Of a stretch of 64,000 bases of DNA, positions 38,001-50,845 are shown piece by piece. Positions within the stretch are counted from its first letter, which is position 1, and every line of letters starts with the position of its first letter. Both the position numbers and the translations under genes were made by a program. The notes below the pieces were generated by a model. The model had not been told where the DNA came from and did no database searches. It worked only from the letters and a program-made list of their open reading frames with translations. Source of the stretch: Synaphobranchus kaupii (lineage: Eukaryota > Chordata > Actinopteri > Anguilliformes > Synaphobranchidae); NCBI GenBank assembly GCA_029718625.1, contig CM056377.1:101420118-101484117 (forward strand), in the 5' to 3' direction.

Positions 38001-38807
38001 GTGTATGACCGACTGAACGTACAAAAAAGAATGTTGATTGATTCGAGAAACCCTCCACAGTACAGTTTAAGAAGCCAAACTAATGCTCGACAGCCTGAGG
38101 ACGACGAGGACAACATGGCGGCGGCTCCACAGACAGACACTGCAGCAGAGTTAGCCAGCATAAAGACCTTGCTACAAAGCATTGTTTCCGATATGAGTGG
38201 ACTGAAAGCTGGCATGGATACAGTTCAATCTGCAGTGGAGAAGCTAGGGAAGCAAGTGACAGACACTGAAACCCGAATCTCAGACTTGGAAGACCAATGC
38301 CAAATCAGAGAAACAACTGTCGACTCTGCTGTGAAAACCGTGGCACGGCTCCAAGAGAAAATCACCTACCTGGAAGATGCCGGACGTCGTAACAATGTCC
38401 GCTTAGCAGGCGTCGCTGAAAAAGCTGAAGGACGAGATATGCATGGGTTCATACAAAAGCTTCTCTCTGAAACACTGGACATTGATGTAGAACAAGGCTT
38501 TGAGATTGAACGCGCTCACCGAACTGGACCGAGGAGAGATAAAGGAGATCGACACATTCTTGTCCGGTTCCTGAGATTCAGGCGGGTTCAGCAGGCCTGG
38601 GACTTTGAGTTTCACGGATGCACTATTGTTGTTCTGTTTGGTGAAATTGCCACGGAGAATCATCTTGATTATCGATGGTTACCGTGCTGTGTGTGTTTTT
38701 TTTTTTTTTTTTTAGCTGTCTGTTACACAGGGACAAGTTATATTATGGGTTTGGCTTCTTACACACTTGCATGTATTATGAAGGTAAGACCGAGGGTATT
38801 AACATAG
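38001..38807 (+). pseudogene. LINE ORF1 RNA-binding protein, C-terminally damaged
   Basis: A frame of 268 codons. Residues about 45-130 form a heptad-rich coiled coil (SIKTLLQSIV, VEKLGKQV, LQEKITYLED). RRNNVRLAGV begins the L1 ORF1 RRM, and IERAHRTGPR begins the C-terminal domain. After HILVRFLRFRRVQQAW the sequence turns into unrelated residues with a run of Phe from a T-tract (38698-38714), so the end of the protein is lost or replaced. ORF1 trimers coat LINE RNA in the cytoplasm. I call it a pseudogene because the conserved C-terminus is missing. Confidence 0.8.
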
Positions 38808-38822
38808 GAATAATAGGGTATT

Positions 38823-41800
38823 ATGGTGGAAATGCTTAAATTACTTTCTTGGAATGTCAAAGGGGCAAACCTAGCCATTAAAAGAAAGAAGCTTCTTCTG
38901 TACCTGAAACAAAAGAAAGTAGACATCGCCCTTTTGCAGGAAACTCACCTAGACAACGAGGAGTCTACTAAACTGCAAAGAAACTGGGTTGGTAAAATCT
39001 TCTTTAGTGCCTATTCATCCAACAAGCGGGGTGTTATTATCCTAATTCGTACAAATCTTAACATCAAAATCCATAAACAATTTTCAGACCAGGAGGGGAG
39101 ATGGGTGGCTCTAGACATTGTATGGCACCAGGTTCTCACTTGTTAATATTTATGCCCCTAATTCAGACTCACCAGATTTTTTTACTGATATTTGTAACAC
39201 GGTGGAACAAATTGGCAACTCTTATGCAATTATCGGGGGGGATTTTAATCAAGTGAGGATCCCAACGCTAGACAGGTCTAATAGATTACATTACATTCAT
39301 TTAGCAGACGCTTTTATCCAAAGCGATGTACAGTAATGCATACAGAGACATCATCAAGATCACTACAGAACAGACAAAGCACATCCTTCCCATAATGTAG
39401 CAGCTATCCCTAGCAATGAACTGTCGACTGTAGTTCACAGTAAGCTGTGGGCAAATCAGCAACACCACACTTCCATTCCAAATACTATTATAAACTATAA
39501 TAAACAGACAGGAAAACACAGGGAACTAGTAAACCGGGAACTGATATTCCTAGGTGAGGATATCAGTCAAGGTGGAGTCTGAAGAGGTGTGTCTTCAGGC
39601 CTCGACGGAATGCAGGCAGGCCTAATACCTTAGGTACAAGGCCAGTACAGAAATCACAAATAGCAATCGATATTATGGAGGAGGAATTGGGTCTAGTCGA
39701 CATTTGAAGACTCCTTAGTCCTCAGGAGAGAGAGTATACTTTCTACTCTAACCCACATTCTTCCTATTCGAGAATTGATTATTTTTTTATTTCAAAACAA
39801 CTGGTGGATATGACCATCAATATCTCAATTGGTAATATTGTATTGTCGGATCATGCACCAGTAGAGATGGTATTACGCTTGGGGACAGGGACCAGAGATC
39901 ATTCGACTCAATGGAGGCTTAATACCTCTTTACTCCAAAATGAACAATCTTGTGATTTTATTAAGAGGATGGTCTTCCGACAGATTTTTATAAGACATTT
40001 TCTGACGTGGTTTCGCCAAGACTACTCACAGTGTTCCAAGATACCCTTGAAAGGGGTAGTCTACCAGATAGTATGCAAGTTGCTATAATAACCCTTATAC
40101 ATAAAAAAGGCAAGGATCCCCAACAGTGCGGAAGCTACCGCCTCATTGTAGACGCCAAAATACTGGCAAAGATTTTAGCCACTAGACTGGAAGTGTATTT
40201 ACCCAGTCTTATTCATCAAGATCAAGTGGGCTTTATTAAAGGTAGGACCTCTGCAGACAATGTCCGCAGGTTGCTTCATCTGATGTGGCAGACAAGGAAT
40301 AGTGTCGAACCCACGTTTGCTTTCTCTCTTGACGCAGAGAAGGCGTTCGATAGGGTTGAATGGGGCTACTTGTTTAGAACGCTGCAGAAGTTTGGGTTGG
40401 GCCCCTCATACTTACAATGGGTTAAACTGCTATACTCTGGCCCTAGTGCCTCAGTGCTGACAAACAGGAAGAGGTCTTCTTCTTTTCCCCTCTATAAGGG
40501 GACACGTCAGGGATGCCCCCTAAGTCCATTGATCTTTGCTCTGGCTCTGGAGCCCCTAGCAATCGCCATCAGAAATAACACGAACATTAAGGGTATAAGA
40601 GCAGGTCAGAAAGAGCACAAGTTGTTATTATATAGCAGATGATATCTTATTGCTATCTACAAACCCTGAGACTGCTATACCTCACGTATTATCGCTGATT
40701 GACTCATTCTCCCTTGTCTCAGGATACAAAATAAACTGGACAAAATCTGAAGCTATGCCACTGTAGAGTATGTCCACCAAGTATCCGGAAAAATTGGCAG
40801 TTTAAATGGCTCCCATCAGGACTAGTATACCTAGGCATCAAGCTCACACCAGGTCTAGAAAACATAATGACATCGAACCTTCTCCCCCTTATACAGAAAA
40901 TTGGGGGGGTGTTATTAAATTGGTCAAAACTAGGGTTATCTCTATTGGGTAAAATTAACATCTTAAAAATGATAACAGTTCCACAAATTAACTACATTAC
41001 ATATCTTTTACCTCTGGTCTTTCCTCCCCCTCTATTGACAAGGTTCAATAAGGCTCTAAATAGGTTTTTATGGGCTGGCAAAAAACCTTCTTTTAACAAA
41101 ACAAAACTATGTGCTGCCAATGAGGATGGTGGTCTCGGTCTCCCAAGGGTAGACTGGTATCATTATGCCTTCTCCTTTAACAGTTGTCCAAAACATATTT
41201 AGCAGAGGATCGGGCCCCCTGCTGGGTCTCAATCGAAAAGGAACTTACAGAGCCATTCCCCACTCAGGCTTTTATCTCACAGACAAGTGGAGAAATCCCT
41301 CATAAAAACCCTGAATTAGAATTTGCCAGGGAAACTTGGAGAGTTGCCCACCAGATCACAGGTTCAAAGCCACCCTTTACTAAAAAGACATCAATTTGGC
41401 ATAATAAATTGTTAACAATTGGTAAAAAAAAAAACATTCTATTGGAGGTCATGGGTAGAAGCAGGAATTATTCTCATGGAAGATGTTTTTGAAGGGGTCA
41501 ATCTTATGTCTTTTGAACAAATGTTAAATTTTGGATTTATCTACAACTGAGAAGCTCTATTACGTCAGTAAATAAGAAACACCCTCTGATCTCTCAAACA
41601 GACATTCAGGAGGTGTTTCAAAGTGAATGGTTGATTGAGGGAGGGGCATCTCGGTTTTATAGGCTCATGAGACACTCTCAACCCACAAAGACTGACGGTC
41701 TCAAGAGAACCTGGGAAGAGGATTTGGGGAGGGAGATATCACAGGAAGTGTGGAAGGGTATAGTTGGGTCTTGGTGTAGGACATCAAGGGAAATGCAGAC

Positions 41801-42272
41801 TCAATTAATCACCTATAAGATCATACATAGAGGCTATTGGACACCCTGTAAAATGGCAAGATTAAAACTACGGGAGTCAGATATCTGCTGGAGATGTGAC
41901 GAGGACAGAGGCACTCTTCTACATATGCTTTACCAATGTAAAATGACACGGAGTCTATGGGAAAATATGATAACATTCCTTGGTGATGTACTTGGAGCAG
42001 AGCTGTTGCAGAGCCCTGCGCTCTGTATACTGGGTATAATAGCTGAGGGGGTAGGCTTGTCTGCGCAGCAGACTCTGTGGTGCAGACTGGCCCTTATAAC
42101 AGGGTGTAGGATAGTGCTCAGGCACTGGAAAACAAAGGGGACTATCCCTTTTAGTGAGTGGATGGGGGAAATGACCAAGATAGCCAGCTATGAGCAAATG
42201 ATTTATAAACTAAACCATAGACAGGTTTTTCAGAAAGTATGGGGCCCCTACATAAATGTAATTAGTGTGTGA
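38823..42272 (+). pseudogene. LINE ORF2 (endonuclease-reverse transcriptase), multiply broken
   Basis: Reading in order across frames: LLSWNVKG and LLQETHL (38835-38950, APE endonuclease), a frameshift near 39120, then NIYAPNSD and IGGDFN. The inserted L2 tail follows at 39286-39650. Endonuclease resumes with a TGG-to-TGA stop near 39705, then LSDHAP. A deletion near 39960-40000 removes the linker before RT. RT has GFIKGRTS, FSLDAEKAFDRVEW and GTRQGCPLSPLIF (40007-40642), then a single extra base in the YADD box near 40634. The C-terminal CWRC-x8-H-x4-C knuckle is in the frame at 41613-42272. Intact ORF2 is about 1,200 residues. This copy cannot encode a working enzyme. Confidence 0.85.
39286..39650 (-). 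mobile_element. L2-tail element inserted in the LINE ORF2
   Basis: The plus strand begins ATTACATTACATTCATTTAG and contains the inverse of the CGCTTTGGATAAAAGCG stem-loop. Read on the minus strand it ends in AATGTAATGTAAT. It is the same family as 22310-22498. The ORF2 reading resumes at about 39655, which sets the right edge. It shows that the LINE was already present when this copy landed. Confidence 0.7.
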
Positions 42273-42639
42273 CTAGGGAGATGACTGCTTTTGGTTGGTA
42301 TTATATGCAAATTACCCTAAGTGATGAGGATGCTTACCCTGTGTTCTTTTGTTTAATTGTTTAAATGTATTTCATTTTAAATATGTGTATGTATGTATGT
42401 GTATATATACAGTATAAGAGTGTGAGGTATACATGTGTATGTATATACGTATATGTATTATATGCATTTCCTTTTTTTTTTTTTTTTTTTACAGTTTTAA
42501 CATTCATTTATTATTTTATTTATTATATTTTTATTGAGCATAATATTTGCATTGTCTCTATGTTTTTGAATGTCTTTGAGTGAAAAAAAAGGAAAAAGCA
42601 ATAAAAAAGTAAATTACAAAAAAAAAAGAACATAGGAAA

Positions 42640-44315
42640 ACATGGGTAGGAATATAAGCCGTTTAGTTTCTGTGAAAACTATGAGTAAAAGTAAATTAAA
42701 AAAGGTAACTTGCCATCATTTTGCTTTCCATAATTTGGAGACAGATTTTTAAGAATTATGTCTAAAGTGTAAACTTTCTGTACGAGTAACTTGGCTTGAA
42801 AAAAATCATTTTTGTTGAAATTGTGAAACGCATTACTTATACTACAAAGCAAATATTATAGTGCTGCAGGGATTCATCAAACCCAATGTTTTGCTTGACC
42901 GAGCAGTTATTGAAAATGGATTTCTCCAAATCAATGCTCTCCCTTTCCTTTTACCTGCATTTACAGTGTTCTTTGTCAGTGACTTGTGTAAAATGATTAG
43001 TCTTCAGTGAGAGAGAGCTAGTAAAAGATGGCTGCTGAATGAAAGGGGCATAGAAGTCAATGTAATGTCTGGACTTCACACAAAAAGCTACCTTTGAGCA
43101 AAATGTACTTCTTCAAAAAATCCCTCAGACCTCAATCTTCTCTTCGCTATACAAGATAGAAAAGAGAGAAACAATGTCCTTTTATTTGTCACTTAGCCAA
43201 AAACCTTTGAGGCATTTCAACAGAGGATTTGAAAGCAAATTATGCTCTTTTTGAGGTTCATCAGGCAAAACAACACTTTCAAGGTCATTTCTAATTTGAT
43301 GTGGAAGCAATTTTAAATATTCATTGTTGACCCCAGGAGCTCCTCAATGTCTTGATGTTCACAAAGGGAGGCTGTCCACTTGCTAGTTCCTGTCACTTGA
43401 ATAGAGGGAAAGATCCTCCGATTAGCTGCAGGCAAAAATGGATGGAGGAGAAAAACAGTTTATATCATAATGCGGTACTTGACGTAAACGTTTCAAGGAG
43501 TGGGGATCAAAAAGTCAAATTAAGAGGATCAGTAAATGCGAAAGGATTTATCTTTTTTTTATATACATACATTCTTGAAGAGCAGTCATTTGCATTTAAA
43601 TTTAAGGTGGTTTTAGTGCCAATTAAGACGTGGCCCAAGGAGTCCGTTATTTCATTGATGTGTATAACAGTTGGCAACAGTTTATTAACATGATATTCTA
43701 TCGCCTTGAGTCACCCCTTGTTCCTTTGCTCAGCCATGCTTTGTTCAGAACAAGTCACATTCATTTCAAAGTTCAAAGAGAGAACAGCGCCTTCACTGTT
43801 GCAGCTGCAGCAAACCTAAATATGCGTGCATATGGAAATTGCCATTCCTATGGGAGAATTTTGACAAATATATCCAACAAGCAGGGTATAGGAACCATGA
43901 TGTCTTAACTGCCATTGTTTCATCCTCCTCAAATATTTTCCCTCACTTATTATTCAAACTGTGAATAATTGACGCATGTGGCACCGTACGTTTTGAAGGT
44001 ACAGTATGCCTACGCTCCGAAGAGAATTGCTTTCCTCAGTATCTTACAGTATATTAAGGAGGGCGTCTTCATAAATAAAACAAGGAGGAATTAGAGGATA
44101 TATAGAGTTGAGGTAGCTCTTACATGAAATATCTGTGTGTGCATGTGTGTGTTCGCACGCATGTGTGTACGGTCGGATCTCCTGTCCACTTGTTCATTTA
44201 AATAGGAAGCATGAAACAGTTTGTACAAGAATGTCCATGTACTTGAATACACATAAAAGGCTCCTGTAAAGCTGGAACCAGGGAATACAAAAAATACAAA
44301 ATGTTGACAACAGCA
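42640..44315. other. Intergenic, nothing recognised
   Basis: AT-rich DNA. Frames at 43352-43693 and 43630-43908 have no known domain. Part of 43080-43900 looks unique and could hold noncoding constraint, which cannot be tested here. Confidence 0.4.
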
Positions 44316-44772
44316 TGTGCAACCTGGTCTCACAACCCATTCCTATTTATTTAACAAATTTCCAGCACCCTAAGATTTGTAGAACGTCTCACATCAGGTG
44401 ACTTGACAAATCTATACGAACCAGAATGAAAATCCTCAATTTTCTTTCACCCATGAAACAATAAAGGCAGGCTAAGCCAACAATATTTTATTAGAAAACC
44501 TTTCTTGTTTCGTAAGTGTGTTTCATGCATCATGTAGGCTATCATTCTGTAGCTTTTTTATTTCTCCTTTATCTTTCTGGGTGACTATCTATAGCCCGTG
44601 TGCCTTGTCCCAATTGTATTTTATTACCGCTAGCTTAGTGAGCTATCCTGCTGTATCCAGCATAGCTAGCTAGGTCCATTCAGATCAGCGCTTAGGCTGA
44701 AGTATATGATTAATAATGGATTTAGCTTGTGGGCTGGCAATCAGAGTATGTAGTTTTTGGTTATTTTGAAAG

Positions 44773-44860
44773 GTATAATAATAATAATAATAAACTTTAT
44801 TTGTATAGCACCTTTCATACATAAAATGCAGCCCAAAGTGCTTCACAACATAAAAACAAA
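44773..44860. repeat. (AAT)n-linked interspersed repeat fragment
   Basis: AATAATAATAATAATAAACT is followed by TTTATTTGTATAGCACC and AAAGTGCTTCACAAC, a combination I recall from a common fish retroelement end. The family is not named with confidence. Confidence 0.5.
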
Positions 44861-45083
44861 ATACAGAATAATAAAAGAAAATAGAAAAAGAAAATACAGA
44901 TAGATAAGAACATTAAAACCTAAGAACCTAATTAAAGGCCAGCTTAAAAAGATAGTTTTTTAGCTTATTCTTAAAAGTAGCAACTGAGCTCACCATTTTT
45001 AATAAAATAGAGAAAAAGAAAATACAGAAAATAAATAAAATCAGCTTGCCTGCTATCTGCTGTGCACTGTACATACAATAAAT

Positions 45084-45656
45084 GCCGCTCTTAAAACGGT
45101 CTTCTGCTGCTCTTAAAACGGTCTTTTGGCGCTCTTAAAACGGTCTTCTGCCGCTCTTAAAACGGTCTTTTGCCGCTCTTAAAAACGGTCTTCTGCCGTT
45201 CTTAAAACGGTCTTTTGCTGCTCTTAAAACGGTCTTTTGCCGCTCTTAAAACGGTCTTTTGCCGCTCTTAAAACGGTCTTTTGCCGCTCTTAAAACGGTC
45301 TCTTGCCGCTCTTAAAACGCTGTTCTGCCGCTCTTAAAACGGTCTTCTGCCGCTCTTAAAACGGTCTTCTCCCGCTCTTAAAACGGTCTTCTGCCGCTCT
45401 TAAAACGGTCTTTTGCTGCTCTTAAAACGGTCTTTTGCCGTCTTAAAACGGTCTTTTGCCGCTCTTAAAACGGTCTTTTGCTGCTCTTAAAACGGTCTTT
45501 TGCCGCTCTTAAAACGGTCTTTTGCCGCTCTTAAAACGGTCTTCTGCCGCTCTTAAAACAGTCTTTTGCCGCTCTTAAAAGGGTCTTCTGCCGCTCTTAA
45601 AACGGTCTTCTCCCGCTCTTAAAACGGTCTTCTGCCACTCCTAAAAATGTCTTTTC
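45084..45656. repeat. 22-bp minisatellite, about 26 units
   Basis: The unit TTTTGCCGCTCTTAAAACGGTC is repeated head to tail with few variants (TTTTG/TTCTG/TTCTCC). Units are contiguous, so there are no spacers. It lies inside the TIR-bounded block 44318-47163. Confidence 0.97.
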
Positions 45657-45893
45657 AAGTGCTCCACAGACAAAAAGCAACAAGCTGAACATCAAAAATA
45701 AACTGTATAAAAGGAGGAAAAAGAATAAAAATTAGTGTTGCTAATTATAAACTAGACTGAAAAGAATAAAAATAGTTTTGCTAATTATAAGATAGATTAA
45801 AAAATATAAGTATAAGGAGAACGAGCAGATCTGTTTAATTTAAGAAAGAAGGATGTCCCGTAACGTAACATAATTGAGGAACTTCAATTCCCC

Positions 45894-45994
45894 AAGGCCA
45901 CGGGAAGTAGGGGTGCTGAGGGTGCTGCAGCACCCCCTGGCGAATGGTAGATAAACGGTGTATCGGCTGCAGCACCCCTACTTCCCGTGGCCTT
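45894..45994. repeat. Long hairpin with about 25-bp arms
   Basis: AAGGCCACGGGAAGTAGGGG at 45894 is mirrored by CCCCTACTTCCCGTGGCCTT ending at 45994. A second inner palindrome (GGTGCTGCAGCACC) lies in the loop. It is probably a mini palindromic transposon or its footprint. Confidence 0.8.
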
Positions 45995-46608
45995 GTTTAT
46001 TCCCATGATTCAATGCGCTTTCTGTATGTAAACCATAGACTGCAGAAAAATATGGACAAAGTGACTGTGACGTCCACCCATCGACTTTCCATAGGCTTGT
46101 GAAAAGCGTTTTGAAATGGCGAAAGTTCTGCCAAGTTGTAAAGAAAATTGGAGCCAGAGGACTGCGCAGTATGGAGCAGGGGGACCCTATGGTCATTACG
46201 TCCCAGCCGGGTCCCGTTCGTCCACTAAACGTGTGAGATAGGCTACTAGTGACGTGCAGTAACAACAAAGTGCCACAAGCTGTCCCCGATTGGTCCAAAA
46301 AATATTCAAATATCCTTATCTAACTTAACAGCAACTACATACATGTATAGCATTGTATCCAATAAGGGATCGATACATCACGCCTCCAGAAGTAGTTACA
46401 CCGGAGTGGCAAGTTCTCGGAGCGTGCACCTGCGGTGCTCTGCGTTTACCATGATCCTTCATGTTTAGGTACCCAATGCACAAGCTCTGGGTCCCTAGAG
46501 CCCCAAAGTCAAATATGGCAGCCTCCACGAACTAGCTTAAAGAGCCAATGAGGAGCTCCCATAGGAATCTTTCTGTAGGCGAAAGCTATCTCCAATAATA
46601 TAATACTA

Positions 46609-46840
46609 TGGTGCAGTACAATGGTTAAGGAACTGGCCTTGTAACTGAAAGGTTGCAGGTTCAATTCCCAGGTAGGACACTGCCGTTGTACCCTTGAGCA
46701 AGGTACTTAACCTGAATTGCTTCAGTATATATCCAGCTGTATAAATGGATAATATGTAAAAAATAAAAATAAAAATGCTAAAAAGTTGTGTAAGTCGCTC
46801 TGGATAAGAGCGTCTGCTAAATGCCTGTAATGTAATGTAA
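46609..46840 (+). mobile_element. tRNA-derived V-type SINE with L2 tail
   Basis: The 5' part is tRNA-like, with B box GGTTGCAGGTTCAATTCCC at 46651-46669. The conserved central segment is GTACCCTTGAGCAAGGTAC at 46688-46706. The 3' stem-loop GCTCTGGATAAGAGC at about 46797-46811 is followed by CTGTAATGTAATGTAA. The central segment is the V-SINE core as I know it. The tail should let L2 machinery mobilise it. It lies in the composite element, so it inserted later. Confidence 0.88.
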
Positions 46841-47164
46841 TATAGCAGTAATGTAAGGTAATTGGCCATACAGATAAAGGAAAGGTGAAAAAGCTAGAGA
46901 ATTATACATCATATTGCATTAAATTCCAATTGGGAAATAAGAATGGTTTTCTATAAATGTATGTTGGAAATACAACATTGTTGGCTTACCTTTGTTTCGC
47001 CAGTACAAGAAAAATGGTGGATTTTTGTTCTGGTTTGTACTGAATCAGCGAAACTCCTAAAGTCACATGATATGAGAAGTCCCTCATTCATAGGTTAGGT
47101 ACGAATTTTAGGGTGCTGGATATTCATGGAATAGATACAATATGGGTTGTGAAACCAGTTGCAC

Positions 47165-48475
47165 TTGTAGTATGGATATGTAAATAATGCAACACAATGT
47201 TACAAGAATGTAGTGTCAGAAGTTCAGGACAGCAGTATTGATCAAAATTGGCAGATTTTATATCTGAACTGGGAATGATACTGAATATTGTATACACTGC
47301 CAATATACAGTAAAACCATGCTACAGAACACCAGGATAATAGAAAACAGTCGTTGAACAGTGAAACAGCATGACGTGTCTGTTTAAGAGGGCAAAGGGTT
47401 TCTCAGATCAGACTGTTACAACTGGTAGGGTGCAGAGAGCTTTTCAGGCTGCCCCTTAGTACAGCTCAATCAGCTGGACAACACCTCGCCCACGAACCAT
47501 AAGTTCACAGAGCATCGCACTGACCTACATTTTACTCCTTCACATTAACTCCTAACTTTCCCATCAAATGCTCCAAAATCCTTCATAACTGCAGTGTACA
47601 CATCTTCAGTCTTTATTAATTTAAGATTTTGGATTTAAAGTGGATCTTTTAAACAGGGGAGCGCAGATGTGAGCCGAAAACTGACCGTAGTGTCACTCCC
47701 TGTGTGCGATTCCTACATTGTTGACAAGGCAGGTGTGGTGTCCTTCCTGCCTGAGAAGATTTAGGTTTGTTAAAAATAAACAAAAACATGTGTAAATGTA
47801 GATACACTACATTAAAATACAAAATCATGTGAATGATTTTGAGGCTTTATTCAAAATGTTCTATCTTTCTGTATGCACTGTACAATAACAACAAAAATGA
47901 AAAGGACCCATTTAAAAGGTCAATGCAGTTTTTTTTTTGGATAGAATTTCCAAAGTACGCACAGTATCATTCGGAGGACTGAGACACAGGCTATGCATTC
48001 CATATGCTGCACCTACATAACAGAATGGCTAAACATTGTGTGCTATACGTAGAAAAATGGAAACAGCTCCTCATTGTGGTCATGAAACGAACAGCAAAAT
48101 GCTTGATGCTCTTTGTGCTCTAGACAAAAAGAGAAATCTGTTCCATCAGGTTTTTCCCCCCCATTCTGTTATCAGTTTGGAAATTTTATGCAACAGTTGT
48201 GCACAAGACTACATTCCACAATTTCCTAACAGGAGAAAAATATCTGAATTATTGTCCCTACCAATTAATCCATGGTTGGCCATTTTCAATGCATATCCCA
48301 TAAAAAATCTGCTTCAAAGGCAGTATACATTTTCTGTGTTCATGTCATTTATACGGTCTCTCACCTTCAGTGTGGTGGAGGTCAAACCCACTGTTTTTCT
48401 CTCAAATGTTTAATATTAACCACTCCTTTACTTTTTGCTTATGCAATATTGCCAGCAGCACATTGTTGTGGTGAA
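47165..48475. other. Intergenic, nothing recognised
   Basis: The 125-codon frame at 48036-48413 shows no domain and no splice context. The rest is AT-rich DNA without repeats I recognise. Confidence 0.45.
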
Positions 48476-48477
48476 GG

Positions 48478-48640
48478 AAATACGACTTTAAATCATAAGG
48501 TTACTGGCCTTAATTCCAGGGTGGGGCACTATTGCAGTACCCTTGAGCAAGACACCTTACCTTTATAAAAATACATCCGTCTTAACAAACGAATAATATC
48601 TAAAAATTGCCAGTTTGGAGAGGTATCTGCTAAGCAAAGA
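48478..48640 (+). mobile_element. Old, degenerate V-type SINE
   Basis: AGTACCCTTGAGCAAGACAC at 48536 matches the V core. AAGGTTACTGGCCTTAATTCC upstream is a decayed B-box part, and TTTGGAGAGGTATCTGCTAA downstream is a decayed L2 tail. It is far more diverged than the copies at 46609 and 56582. Confidence 0.6.
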
Positions 48641-48644
48641 AACA

Positions 48645-50142
48645 ATAATAATCCCTTTTTTACTCCCTGTATCCCCATTATAAATACAACAAGATGCAAA
48701 AATTGTAAGATCATTAGATGTGCTTGATTAAGACTTGATTCTGTGGGAGCTCTTAATTTTATAGTCAGTGCACATGCAAATTTCTCCTAGTGTAAAGTGA
48801 TGAGAACCAGGTCTGCCCCGGCAGTTTGGTGCACTGCACTCATCAGAGAGGAAACGATGTGGTTTTAATGAGTCAGTCAGCCGGAACCACAGCCACCCCT
48901 GGGGTACACTGTACACACAGAATCACAGGACTGTTTATTTCGCCAATTTCCAACGGTTAATGAGTGTTTCTCCAACAAAGTCATTTTCTCAGAGATTACA
49001 CATTACAGAAGGGAGCAGTGGTGAGGTGTGTGCGTGTGTTTGGGGGGGGGGGGGGGTCATTCAAATGTAACATTCAATTTTTCTTGCTTGAACAGATCAG
49101 TGGATGAATCTCCATGGCGCTCACTACGCCACTCCTAGCACATGGACTTATAGTCTAGCTGAATGAGGAAGGGCTGACTGCATCCACCTTAACCCATTTC
49201 AGCAGCCCTCTCTGCTCTGAGGCCTGACCTATCTCAGCACCTCCTGCTGCCTGACTGCTCAGAGGTGGTTCCTCCTGGAAATTGAGAAACAAAAACAATA
49301 CTGCCTCTTCTTGCAGGCTTGCAGCTCTTATAGACTCGTGTTTGTAACAGAAAACACAAAACAACTAAAACATCGAAAAAGTAATGAAAAAAAATAATGT
49401 TCAACACAAAAGATCAGTGGCAAAGTGGACCTATTGGTGGGTGTTCCAGAATCAATGCAATTGTTCTACTCCACTCGTATTATACGCTCAATGAAGATTG
49501 ACTGGTTTTATGCACTTCAGTAATCAAAAGTACACAATACTACCTCCCCCTCATAATAACTCCCTGGGTCCTTGTATGCTGCAAGAGTCAGATAAAGGCC
49601 TCTCTTCTTAGCATAACCCTGAACAACTACCTTGCTAGTCTCCATGGAAGACGCATTGTCAATCAGTGCTGGTTACAGTGATAGCTGAGGACCAGCCCAT
49701 GCAACCTCAGAGCTCCTCTCCTGTCGTGGGTGAGGACTTTGATAAAAAAGACGAGCTGTTCCCTTTGGGGGGGAGCCCCTGCTGCGCACCAAACCCGCTT
49801 CACATAACAGCAGAATGGGGCTGTGACTGAATATGAGAAACCCCTATCTACTATGTGCCCCTCTTCCCTCATTTAGCAATCAGTGTGCGAAAGAAATCCT
49901 GCAAAACTCTTTCCAAACTAGTGAGGAAGTAATTACATTGAGAATATCAATCGGTTTACATATGACAATGGTTACAAAGTGTAGATAATGAATGAAAATA
50001 GAATTAACAAAAATAAAAAGTAGAGTTCGTAATATGTCCCGCTATTGTACTACAAGTTGTAGTTTTTACTTCCGGTTTACTTTCTGAAATTGTTGGATTG
50101 AGTGTGCTCCTGAATCCCCTCAACAAACCCCCGGAATTAAGG
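48645..50142. other. Intergenic, nothing recognised
   Basis: Contains a G-run at about 49040-49056. No exons or repeat ends were recognised. Confidence 0.45.
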
Positions 50143-50147
50143 GTTTC

Positions 50148-50840
50148 TGTAAGGGGGAGGCGAATAGTTTGGAGTTCCAAATGCCTGTCCTTTAAGTGTC
50201 CAATTAAGTACACCAATGAGGCGGACCGAGTCCGCGAATAAGGGAGAAAAAACTGAGAAAGAAAAAACGGCTCCTACTCTCAAAACTAGAGAGCAATACA
50301 AAGGAGACTGAAAAAGGGAGAAATAATAGCGAATAGCGAAAATAATCAGGCGAGCGAGACTCGTAGGCTTGAGTAAATAAAAAAAGGAAAATGCCTCTCA
50401 CTCTCGATAGAGAGAAAACAAGGAAATAAAGAGAGGTACAGAGAAAACAGAAAAGAAAGCTGTCTCAGAGAGACCAGAGTTGTAGCAGGAGCAAGGGACA
50501 GAAAATGCAAAGGAAATGTGTATCCTATGTGTGTCTAACGCACAAAAAGGCAAGTCCCTCGTAACTCCAAAGGAGGGCAATGAAGGAAAGAGGTCTCCTT
50601 AGAGTGCCTACCTATACCTTACTGGCTTAGTGTCAAAATGAGCAAACAACAACCAAGCACCGGAAGAAGGAAATCCTAGGCTTAAATAGAAGCAGGAAAT
50701 CCGCAACAGGTGCACTCACTAAGTGCCAGAAAGAACGGAAAGCCCGGCGGGGAACACCAAAAAATCCGATAGATTGCCCCGTCGAAAAGAAAAGAACAAA
50801 CGACCGTAGAACAAAGGAAAGACAGGCGCAAACCATGGCA
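50148..50840 (-). mobile_element. Solo LTR, 693 bp
   Basis: Plus-strand TGTAAGGGGGAGG...AACCATGGCA is flanked by the 5-bp duplication GTTTC (50143-50147 and 50841-50845). On the minus strand it begins TGCCATGGTTTGCG and has TATTTAAG at 50688-50681, about 150 bp in, a plausible TATA box. It resembles the start of the larger LTR at 34630-36654. No internal domain remains, so it is a recombined single LTR. Confidence 0.75.
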
Positions 50841-50845
50841 GTTTC

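Larger units (their letters stand above)
37871..42638 (+). mobile_element. L1/Tx1-clade LINE with target duplications
   Basis: The element body is about 37886-42623. It is flanked by AAAAGAACATAGGAA at 37871-37885 and again at 42624-42638, after a short A-run. This 15-bp duplication is the mark of target-primed insertion. The 5' start GACTTCCGGTGGAGC and a 115-bp leader are present. ORF1 (coiled coil and RRM) and ORF2 (endonuclease, RT, C-terminal cysteine motif) follow in order. AATAAA at 42600 precedes the tail. Both frames are broken, and an L2-tail element is inserted at 39286-39650. It is therefore near full length in outline but inactive. Confidence 0.88.
44318..47163. mobile_element. 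TIR-bounded composite element with internal minisatellite
   Basis: The left end TGCAACCTGGTCTCACAACC and its next about 200 bp are inverted at the right end (about 46930-47163). Shared phrases include CCAGCACCCTAA, GAACCAGAA/AAACCAGAAC and TAAGCCAACAAT. Between the arms lie an (AAT)n-linked repeat, a 22-bp minisatellite, a 26-bp-arm hairpin, a fish-type repeat at about 46025-46100 and a tRNA-derived SINE. No transposase is visible. Some or all of the interior may be later insertions. The boundaries are certain to a few bases and no target duplication was seen. Confidence 0.65.
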